Shown here: piece by piece, positions 1 to 3,920 of the stretch | Layout of the letters: every line of letters starts with the position of its first letter | How positions within the stretch are numbered: the stretch's first letter is position 1 | DNA from: Deltaproteobacteria bacterium | GTDB lineage: Bacteria > Desulfobacterota > Dissulfuribacteria > Dissulfuribacterales > JALVPX01 | DNA length: 5,830 nucleotides | Reading direction: 5' to 3' | Assembly (NCBI GenBank): GCA_027061625.1 | Contig: JAMOVF010000148.1 | Location: 1 to 5,830, forward strand | Notes under the pieces: model-generated | Database searches by the model: none | The model's input: only the letters and a program-made list of their open reading frames with translations | Told to the model about the DNA's origin: nothing | Made by a program: the position numbers and the translations under genes

Positions 1-136
1 GGTAATGCCTGGAGACAATGTATCTTTTGAGGTTCATTTGATCCAGCCTATAGCGATGGAAGAGGGATTAAGGTTTGCAGTAAGGGAAGGCGGCCGTACA
101 GTGGGCGCCGGCGTAGTCAGCGAGATTATTGAATAG
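1..136 (+). CDS. tuf: Elongation factor Tu, C-terminal fragment (partial at left edge)
   Basis: EF-Tu is the cytoplasmic GTPase that carries aminoacyl-tRNA to the ribosomal A site. Only the last 44 residues are present, read from base 2 to the TAG at 134-136. They cover the end of the third (beta-barrel) domain, with the family signatures VMPGDNV, LIQPIAMEEGLRFA and the near-invariant GGRTVGAGVV close to the C terminus. From memory, this length and these blocks line up directly with the last 44 residues of Escherichia coli EF-Tu. The G domain lies outside the window, so nothing can be said about GTP-binding motifs. The gene ends 17 bases before rpmG with no terminator between them, so tuf and rpmG are probably co-transcribed. 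Whether the genome has a second tuf copy cannot be seen here. Confidence 0.97.
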   Translation, partial: VMPGDNVSFEVHLIQPIAMEEGLRFAVREGGRTVGAGVVSEIIE

Positions 137-153
137 GCGTGGAGTCTTGAAAA

Positions 154-309
154 ATGAGAGAAAAGATAGCCCTGGCGTGTAGTGTTTGCAAAAGACGTAA
201 CTATACCACTACAAAAAATCGCAGAACTACTACTGAGAAATTGGAGCTAAAGAAATATTGCCCTTTTGACCGCAAACATACTCTTCATAAGGAGACCAAA
301 ATAAAATAG
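154..309 (+). CDS. rpmG: 50S ribosomal protein L33 (bL33)
   Basis: This is a small protein of the large ribosomal subunit that sits near the E site. The 51-residue product matches the usual length of about 49-55 residues. It begins MREKIALACSVC, followed by the family hallmark KRRNYTTTKN (residues 13-22) and LELKKYCPFDRKHTLHKET near the C terminus. The ATG at 154 follows a TGGAG ribosome-binding site (140-144) with a 9-base gap. Zinc-ribbon forms of L33 carry two CxxC pairs. Here C9 and C12 form the first pair, but the second has C36 and then Asp39 where the fourth Cys would be, so the tetracysteine site is incomplete. I believe some other deltaproteobacterial L33 proteins share this Asp, but I could not check. 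The gene lies between tuf and the tRNA-Trp gene, a common neighbourhood. The identity is firm. Confidence 0.96.
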   Translation: MREKIALACSVCKRRNYTTTKNRRTTTEKLELKKYCPFDRKHTLHKETKIK

Positions 310-329
310 GTGATTTTGTTCAGATAAGC

Positions 330-405
330 AGGCCAGTAGCTCTAATGGTAGAGCACCGGACTCCAAATCCGGGTGTTGGGGGTTCGAGTCCCTCCTGGCC
401 TGCCA
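330..405 (+). tRNA. trnW: tRNA-Trp (anticodon CCA)
   Basis: A full cloverleaf can be folded by hand. The acceptor stem pairs AGGCCAG (330-336) with CTGGCCT (395-401). The D stem pairs GCTC (339-342) with GAGC (351-354). The anticodon stem pairs CCGGA (356-360) with TCCGG (368-372) around the loop CTCCAAA, with anticodon CCA at 363-365 reading the UGG tryptophan codon. The T stem pairs 378-382 with 390-394, including one G-U pair, around TTCGAGT. The discriminator base is G402 and the 3' CCA (403-405) is encoded. Total length is 76 bases. The gene lies 20 bases after rpmG and 33 bases before secE on the same strand, so it is probably cut out of a longer tuf-rpmG-secE-nusG transcript. A tRNA-Trp at this place is well known in bacteria. 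Confidence 0.98.
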
Positions 406-427
406 AACAGTAGTACAACTTTATTTT

Positions 428-434
428 GGAGAAA
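428..434 (+). promoter_or_regulatory. Ribosome-binding site deciding the secE start
   Basis: GGAGAAA, with its GGAG core at 428-431, lies 7 bases upstream of the GTG at 439. This is the only good Shine-Dalgarno match in the 33-base gap after the tRNA gene. It supports GTG 439 as the secE start over the upstream in-frame GTG at 373, which lies inside the tRNA-Trp gene. Confidence 0.75.
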
Positions 435-438
435 AGTA

Positions 439-771
439 GTGGCTACTAAGGCTAAAAAAAGAAAAAAAAGTTCAAAAAGGTCTCAAAGTAGTGGTGGAGC
501 ACGGGTGAAAAATACCCCAAAAGCTGCAGCAAAGGTTGACTCATCAGGTATTGCTTCGACTTCTGCGGGAACTCAGAATGCAAACATATTCAGCAGAGCT
601 ATTCAATTTCTTAAAGAGGTCAGGGTGGAATTTGATAAGATTACCTGGCCTTCCCGCAAGGAGACTTTGGCTCTCACTGTGTCAGTACTCGGTTTTACTT
701 TTTTCCTAACCATATATCTTGGTATTGTCGATATATCGCTTTCTAAGCTGGTTAGGTTTCTTATATATTAG
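439..771 (+). CDS. secE: Preprotein translocase subunit SecE
   Basis: SecE is the small inner-membrane subunit that clamps SecY in the SecYEG protein-export channel. The 110-residue product has the SecE core: the amphipathic segment FLKEVRVEFDKITWPSRKET (about residues 57-76) containing the conserved KITWPSRKE, then one membrane span (about 77-97, LALTVSVLGFTFFLTIYLGIV) and a short C-terminal tail. Residues 1-50 are a hydrophilic, Lys/Ser/Ala-rich extension (KAKKRKKSSKRS near the start) with no clear fold. Minimal SecE proteins have about 60-65 residues, while E. coli SecE has 127 with three spans, so this is a single-span SecE with an extra basic N terminus. The GTG start at 439 is chosen because of its Shine-Dalgarno and because the longer open frame from 373 would translate part of the tRNA gene. 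The TAG stop lies 50 bases before nusG, its usual partner. Confidence 0.95.
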   Translation: MATKAKKRKKSSKRSQSSGGARVKNTPKAAAKVDSSGIASTSAGTQNANIFSRAIQFLKEVRVEFDKITWPSRKETLALTVSVLGFTFFLTIYLGIVDISLSKLVRFLIY

Positions 772-821
772 AAGGATAATGGTTTTTAGGGTACGGGCTT
801 GAGTTGAAATAAGAAGGCTAT

Positions 822-1355
822 ATGGCGCATAAGTGGTATATTGTTCATACATATTCTGGATATGAAAATAAAGTAAAGGCAGCTCTTGAGGAGAGGATAA
901 GGCAGTATGGCCTTGAAGACTATTTCTCTGAAATCATTGTCCCAACAGAGAAAGTTATTGAGATTGTCAAAGGAAAGAAAAAGACATCTTCTAGAAAGGT
1001 CTATCCTGGATATATTCTTGTTAAAATGGAGTTGAATAATGATACATGGCATTTGGTGCAAGATACCCCCAGGGTAACAGGTTTCGTAGGTGGCCTGAAG
1101 AATCCAGTACCTCTTTCTGAAGATGAAGCGCAAAAGATTATTAGGCAGATGGAGGAGCGAGAGCTTCATCCAGTTCCCAAATATCATTTCGAAAAAGGTG
1201 ACAAGGTCATGGTTACCGAAGGCCCGTTGGCAAATTTTCATGGGGTTGTAGAAGAGGTCCGGCCAGACAAGGGTAAAGTGAAGGTGATGGTATCAATTTT
1301 TGGTAGAGCTACACCTGTAGAGCTTGAGTTTGCCCATGTTCAAAAGGCTGGTTAA
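822..1355 (+). CDS. nusG: Transcription termination/antitermination factor NusG
   Basis: NusG binds the clamp of RNA polymerase, suppresses pausing, and joins the polymerase to ribosomal protein S10 or to Rho. At 177 residues the protein is of normal length. The NGN domain (about 1-110) opens with WYIVHTYSGYENKV (residues 5-18) and contains RKVYPGYILVKMEL (58-71) and TPRVTGFVGG (82-91), all family blocks. A linker (about 110-121) leads to the KOW domain (about 122-177), with FEKGDKVMVTEGPLANFHGV (123-142) and the closing IFGRATPVELEFAHVQK. The ATG at 822 follows AAGAAGG (811-817) with a rather short 4-base gap. No domain insertion is seen, so this is the housekeeping NusG and not a specialised paralogue such as RfaH. 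The secE-nusG pairing supports the call. Confidence 0.98.
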   Translation: MAHKWYIVHTYSGYENKVKAALEERIRQYGLEDYFSEIIVPTEKVIEIVKGKKKTSSRKVYPGYILVKMELNNDTWHLVQDTPRVTGFVGGLKNPVPLSEDEAQKIIRQMEERELHPVPKYHFEKGDKVMVTEGPLANFHGVVEEVRPDKGKVKVMVSIFGRATPVELEFAHVQKAG

Positions 1356-1374
1356 TTCAAAGGAATATTTCATT

Positions 1375-1402
1375 AAGTTATAACAAAGTTATAAAAGTTA
1401 TA
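1375..1402 (+). repeat. Three tandem AAGTTATA copies upstream of rplK
   Basis: The octamer AAGTTATA occurs exactly three times, at 1375-1382, 1386-1393 and 1395-1402, with start-to-start spacing of 11 and 9 bases, close to one helical turn. It fills the middle of the 69-base nusG-rplK spacer, just before the rplK ribosome-binding site AGGGGTGA (1408-1415). It may be a small protein-binding array, a translation-enhancing A/U-rich leader, or simple low-complexity drift. The repeat is seen directly; a function is not. Confidence 0.4.
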
Positions 1403-1424
1403 TTGATAGGGGTGATTTTTTAAA

Positions 1425-1850
1425 ATGGCTAAAAAGGTAATGACTCAAATAAAGCTGCAGATTCCAGCTGGTCAAGCAAATCCGTCTCCACCAGTTGGTC
1501 CTGCCCTTGGTCAACATGGTGTTAATATCATGGATTTTGTCAAGGCTTTTAATGCCAAGACCCAAGACCAAATGGGCATGATAATTCCTGTGGTCATCAC
1601 AGTATATGCAGATAGATCTTTTACTTTTATTACAAAGACCCCGCCAGCATCTGTATTATTGAAAAAGGCTGCTAAGATCGAGAAAGGTTCAGGTGTGCCT
1701 AATAGGGATAAGGTGGGGAAGGTGACCAGAAAGCAGTTGGAAGAGATTGCCAAAATAAAGATGCCTGATTTGACTGCAGCTGATATGGAGGCCGCTGTTA
1801 GGACCATTGCGGGCACTGCCAGAAGTATGGGCATTGAAGTTGTTGGTTAA
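1425..1850 (+). CDS. rplK: 50S ribosomal protein L11 (uL11)
   Basis: L11 binds the GTPase-associated region of 23S rRNA at the base of the stalk, where EF-Tu and EF-G act. It is also needed for RelA activation in the stringent response. The 141-residue length is standard. The N-terminal domain (about 1-70) carries QIPAGQANPSPPVGPALGQH (residues 12-31), with prolines 22, 23 and 26 in the segment linked to thiostrepton and micrococcin binding. No resistance-type change is evident there. The linker TKTPPASVLLKKAA (70-83) leads to the rRNA-binding C-terminal domain, which ends with the conserved AGTARSMGIEV (129-139). The ATG at 1425 lies 9 bases after AGGGGTGA. The stop is 11 bases before rplA, and the close L11-L1 pair is a typical co-translated unit that L1 represses in E. 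coli. I do not see a clear L1 target hairpin in the upstream spacer. Confidence 0.98.
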   Translation: MAKKVMTQIKLQIPAGQANPSPPVGPALGQHGVNIMDFVKAFNAKTQDQMGMIIPVVITVYADRSFTFITKTPPASVLLKKAAKIEKGSGVPNRDKVGKVTRKQLEEIAKIKMPDLTAADMEAAVRTIAGTARSMGIEVVG

Positions 1851-1861
1851 AGGAGATTGAA

Positions 1862-2566
1862 ATGGCTCGTCGTGGAAAAAAATATCGTGCAGTGAAAGAA
1901 AAAGTAGATTCTGCCAAACAATATAGTTTGGAAGAAGCAATTAATTTGGTATTGCAGACTCATTTTGCCAATTTTGATGAAAGTGTAGATGCAGCAGTAG
2001 TTCTTGGAGTAGATCCCAGGAAGGCGGATCAAAATATCCGCGGGTCTGTTGTGTTACCTCACGGAACCGGAAAGACTGCTAGGGTATTGGTATTTGCAAA
2101 AGGTGAAAAAGTTAAAGAGGCAGAAGAGGCCGGTGCAGATTATGTAGGCGGCGAGGAGCTTATAGAAAAAATAAAAGGTGGTTGGCTGGAATTTGATAAA
2201 GTAGTAGCCACACCAGATATGATGGGCGCTGTAGGAAAGATCGGCCGTATTTTAGGCCCTAGAGGCCTTATGCCAAATGCGAAAACTGGAACTGTTACCT
2301 TCGATGTGGGCAAGGCTGTGAAAGAAATCAAGTCTGGAAAGGTGGATTTTAGAGTGGACAAGGCAGGTGTTGTGCATGCGCCTTTAGGGCGGGTTTCTTT
2401 TGGTTCGGAAAAACTTAAAGATAATTTTGCGGCCTTTGCCAATATCCTTATGAAGCTCAAGCCCTCCAGTGCAAAAGGCACTTATGTCAAAAAGGTGGCC
2501 TTGTCGTCCACCATGGGGCCGGGCATCAAAGTAGAGCCTTCTGAAGTAAAAGAGGTTGCAGCTTGA
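1862..2566 (+). CDS. rplA: 50S ribosomal protein L1 (uL1)
   Basis: L1 forms the mobile stalk by the ribosomal E site that helps release deacylated tRNA. In many bacteria it also represses translation of its own rplKA mRNA. The 234-residue product is full length. It starts MARRGKKYRA, has VDAAVVLGVDPRKADQNIRG (residues 42-61) and PHGTGKTARVLVFAKG (66-81) of domain I, and the L1 signature around 125-145 (GKIGRILGPRGLMPNAKTGT). It ends with SSAKGTYVKKVALSSTMGPG (202-221). The ATG at 1862 follows AGGAG (1851-1855) with a 6-base gap, directly after the rplK stop. The gene ends with a tandem TGATAA stop. It is followed by the 172-base leader of rplJ, which suggests that the L11-L1 and L10-L12 pairs are separate translational units on one transcript. 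Confidence 0.98.
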   Translation: MARRGKKYRAVKEKVDSAKQYSLEEAINLVLQTHFANFDESVDAAVVLGVDPRKADQNIRGSVVLPHGTGKTARVLVFAKGEKVKEAEEAGADYVGGEELIEKIKGGWLEFDKVVATPDMMGAVGKIGRILGPRGLMPNAKTGTVTFDVGKAVKEIKSGKVDFRVDKAGVVHAPLGRVSFGSEKLKDNFAAFANILMKLKPSSAKGTYVKKVALSSTMGPGIKVEPSEVKEVAA

Positions 2567-2738
2567 TAAGGCTGAAAAATAGGATTGGCTGTATATAAGT
2601 CAAAGACAGTAGGTACACCTAAACGTGTTTAATAGAGGTATTTTCATAATGTATTTTGCCTCAACCTACCGAGACAGGTGAACCTCTGCCTTTGGTAGTG
2701 AATAAAAAAACTGCCTGTGGCAGAAAGGGGGGATTAAT
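2567..2738 (+). promoter_or_regulatory. Candidate L10 (rplJ) mRNA leader, autoregulatory RNA
   Basis: The rplA-rplJ spacer contains several foldable elements. Stem A pairs GTAGGT (2609-2614) with ACCTAC (2664-2669) and encloses a hairpin GAGGTA (2635-2640)/TGCCTC (2657-2662) plus a small TAAA/TTTA hairpin (2620-2631). Stem B pairs CTACC (2666-2670) with GGTAG (2694-2698) and cannot coexist with stem A. A third hairpin, CTGCC/GGCAG with a TGT loop (2711-2723), sits directly before the rplJ ribosome-binding site. The stretch CCGAGACAGGTG (2669-2680) resembles, from memory, the conserved segment of the bacterial L10 leader family (Rfam RF00557), to which the L10-L12 complex binds to limit its own synthesis. 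No T-tract follows any stem, so control, if present, is more likely translational than by intrinsic termination. Position and motif make the call good; the exact fold is by eye. Confidence 0.68.
2724..2732 (+). promoter_or_regulatory. Ribosome-binding site for the TTG start of rplJ
   Basis: AAAGGGGGG is followed after 6 bases by TTG at 2739. It is the only purine-rich match near the start and selects the TTG over any later ATG. Its 5' part, AAAGG (2724-2728), can pair with CCTTT at 2689-2693, stacking on the CTGCC/GGCAG hairpin. The site could therefore be masked in one RNA conformation. Confidence 0.7.
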
Positions 2739-3260
2739 TTGGCCTTAACACGGAAAGAAAAGGAAAAGATTGTTTTAGAGCTTCATGAGAAGTTCAAAAA
2801 CAGTGCAGCAGTTCTCCTTACAAATTATCAAGGCTTGACAGTTGCAGCCATGAATGAGCTGAGAACCAAGCTTAGAGATGTTGATGGGGAATTTAAGGTA
2901 TCTAAGAATACCTTTATGAAAATGGCTGCCAAAGAAACTGATGTAGAAGGGCTTAGCGAATATTTTGAAGGCCCAAATGCAATTGCATTGGCTTATGAAG
3001 ATCCAGTGGCTGTTGCGAAGGCCTTAGTTGAGTTTGCTAAAGATAACGAGGCCTTGGAGATTCGTGCTGGTGTCCTAAATGGAAAATATATGGATGCTGA
3101 CGGAATCGTGGCCTTGTCCAAGCTGCCAAGCCGTGAAGTTCTTCTTGCAAAACTCCTTTCCGTGCTGGTGGCAACACCTACTAATATGGTTCAGGTGTTG
3201 GCTGCAGTACCGCGAAAGCTCTTATATGCCTTAAAGGCAATTGAAGAACAAAAGAGTTAA
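2739..3260 (+). CDS. rplJ: 50S ribosomal protein L10 (uL10)
   Basis: L10 anchors the L7/L12 dimers to the ribosome and so forms the base of the stalk that recruits translational GTPases. The complex also represses its own mRNA leader. The 173-residue product has a normal length. It opens MALTRKEKEKIVLELHEKFK, with AVLLTNYQGLTVAAMNELR (residues 24-42) and the rRNA-binding block EFKVSKNT (51-58), then the domain with YFEGPNAIALAYEDPVAVAK (75-94). The C-terminal helix that binds L12 dimers spans about 132-173 (SREVLLAKLL, then PTNMVQVLAAVPRKLLYALK). Translation starts at a TTG supported by a strong purine-rich ribosome-binding site; no in-frame ATG upstream would fit the family's N terminus. The gene precedes rplL by 49 bases, the invariant pairing. 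Its structured leader and weak start codon are consistent with tight control of stoichiometry. Confidence 0.97.
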   Translation: MALTRKEKEKIVLELHEKFKNSAAVLLTNYQGLTVAAMNELRTKLRDVDGEFKVSKNTFMKMAAKETDVEGLSEYFEGPNAIALAYEDPVAVAKALVEFAKDNEALEIRAGVLNGKYMDADGIVALSKLPSREVLLAKLLSVLVATPTNMVQVLAAVPRKLLYALKAIEEQKS

Positions 3261-3309
3261 TATTCATACAGAAAAAAATAAAGTTTTTATATGATCAGGA
3301 GGCATTAAA

Positions 3310-3699
3310 ATGGCTGTAACTAAAGAAGATGTAATTGAATTTATTTCAAATATGACGGTATTGGAACTTTCTGAGTTCATTAAAGAGCTTGAAGAAAAAT
3401 TTGGTGTAAGTGCAGCTGCACCTGTGGCTGTAGCTGCTGCTGGTGCAGCCCCTGCAGGTGGTGAGGGCGGCGCAGCAGCTGAAGAAAAGACTGAATTTGA
3501 TGTGATCTTGACTGATATAGGTGGCCAGAAAATTCAGGTCATTAAAGAGGTCCGTGCCGTTACTGGTCTAGGTTTAAAAGAGGCCAAAGAACTGGTTGAA
3601 AGCGCACCTAAGCCAATTAAAGAAGCTGTATCCAAAGAAGAAGCAGAAAAGATTAAGGAGCAGATTGAAAAGGTTGGCGCAAAGGTTGAAATTAAATAA
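3310..3699 (+). CDS. rplL: 50S ribosomal protein L7/L12 (bL12)
   Basis: L7/L12 is the only multi-copy ribosomal protein. Its dimers hang from L10 and recruit and stimulate EF-Tu, EF-G, IF2 and RF3. The 129-residue product has the three expected parts. The N-terminal dimerisation and L10-binding helices are at about 1-33 (VIEFISNMTVLELSEFIKEL). A flexible Ala/Gly/Pro-rich hinge spans about 34-60. The globular factor-binding domain spans about 61-129, with TEFDVILTDIGGQKIQVIKE (61-80), VRAVTGLGLKEAKELVESAP (81-100) and a GAKVEIK end. The ATG at 3310 follows a perfect AGGAGG (3297-3302) with a 7-base gap, the best ribosome-binding site in the window. This fits the need for about four or more copies per L10, which starts at a TTG. 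A 221-base structured spacer follows before rpoB. Confidence 0.98.
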   Translation: MAVTKEDVIEFISNMTVLELSEFIKELEEKFGVSAAAPVAVAAAGAAPAGGEGGAAAEEKTEFDVILTDIGGQKIQVIKEVRAVTGLGLKEAKELVESAPKPIKEAVSKEEAEKIKEQIEKVGAKVEIK

Positions 3700-3737
3700 T
3701 ATTTCTACTTTTAATTTTTGTTAATCAGCAGAATATA

Positions 3738-3790
3738 AACCGGTTAAGGTCTGCATTTGTTTCAGAATAGATGTAGACCTTCAACCGGTT
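3738..3790 (+). promoter_or_regulatory. Long stem-loop in the rplL-rpoB spacer, candidate RNA processing site
   Basis: A near-perfect 53-base hairpin lies 38 bases after the rplL stop. AACCGGTT (3738-3745) pairs with AACCGGTT (3783-3790). AAGGTCT (3746-3752) then pairs with AGACCTT (3775-3781), leaving C3782 as the only bulge. GCAT pairs with ATGT (3753-3756/3771-3774, one G-U). A weaker run (3757-3761/3766-3770) closes on the loop TCAG. This gives about 24 base pairs, a length suited to RNase III. In E. coli the rplL-rpoB spacer carries an RNase III cleavage hairpin and an attenuator that lower rpoB expression relative to rplL. The same role is inferred here from position and shape. The downstream sequence has no T-tract, so it is not a standard intrinsic terminator. 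Confidence 0.65.
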
Positions 3791-3796
3791 GAGTAC

Positions 3797-3867
3797 GTTT
3801 ACATTTGGATCCAAAAAAGCCGGAAAGTGTTCCTTTCTGGTCCAAATAAATGGAATTTTTCGTAAAC
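3797..3867 (+). promoter_or_regulatory. Second compound stem-loop in the rplL-rpoB spacer
   Basis: Three nested helices can be drawn. The inner one pairs CCGGAAAG (3820-3827) with CTTTCTGG (3833-3840) around TGTTC, with one G-U pair. The middle one pairs ATTTGGA (3803-3809) with TCCAAAT (3841-3847). The outer one pairs GTTTAC (3797-3802) with GTAAAC (3862-3867). Together these make 21 base pairs with a 10-base bulge on the 5' side (3810-3819) and a 14-base bulge on the 3' side (3848-3861). TTTGGATCCAAA (3804-3815) is also a perfect 12-base palindrome and could form a competing small hairpin. A short T run (3856-3860) lies 15 bases after the inner stem, too far for a typical terminator. It probably acts with the preceding hairpin in processing or attenuating the rpoB message; this is inference. 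Confidence 0.5.
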
Positions 3868-3920
3868 AATAGTCTTGTCAAACAGCAAGATTCCACAATT
3901 TCGATTCAGAGGCAGATTCT

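Larger units (their letters stand above)
3700..3920 (+). other. Non-coding rplL-rpoB spacer
   Basis: These 221 bases separate the stalk-protein genes from the RNA polymerase genes and carry no credible reading frame. They begin with an A/T-rich stretch (3700-3737), then the two large stem-loops at 3738-3790 and 3797-3867, then a weak TCTTG/CAAGA hairpin (3873-3877/3886-3890), and finally the rpoB ribosome-binding site AGAGG at 3908-3912, 8 bases from the ATG. I found no convincing promoter pair. The spacer is the longest non-coding stretch in the window, and nearly half of its bases can be paired. Confidence 0.75.

Noticed and set aside
373..438. Upstream in-frame extension of secE starting at GTG 373
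   Set aside because: It lies partly inside the tRNA-Trp gene, has no ribosome-binding site, and the resulting residues do not resemble SecE.
779..802. Tiny open frame (MVFRVRA) between secE and nusG, a possible leader peptide
   Set aside because: The AAGGA-like ribosome-binding site is only about 2 bases from the ATG, there is no Trp/regulatory codon bias and no terminator follows; chance is enough.
786..1241. Minus-strand open frame opposite nusG
   Set aside because: It lies antisense to a firmly identified gene, has no recognisable domain or good ribosome-binding site, and its composition is that of a shadow frame.
1368..1404. Possible promoter before rplK (TATATT at 1399-1404 as -10)
   Set aside because: No -35 match occurs at 16-18 bases spacing; the region is merely A/T-rich and repetitive.
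1511..2481. Several minus-strand open frames opposite rplK and rplA
   Set aside because: All overlap conserved ribosomal protein genes, and their translations show no family features.
2563..2599. Possible promoter before rplJ (TTGATA at 2563-2568 and TATAAG at 2594-2599)
   Set aside because: Both hexamers are good individually, but the 25-base spacing is too long for a sigma-70 promoter.
3738..3860. Intrinsic terminator between rplL and rpoB
   Set aside because: Neither large stem is directly followed by a T-tract; the TTTTT at 3856-3860 is 15 bases beyond the inner stem, so a structured processing or attenuation site is preferred.
3875..3903. Possible promoter before rpoB (TTGTCA at 3875-3880)
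   Set aside because: No -10 hexamer lies at a usable distance; CACAAT at 3895-3900 is too close and a weak match.
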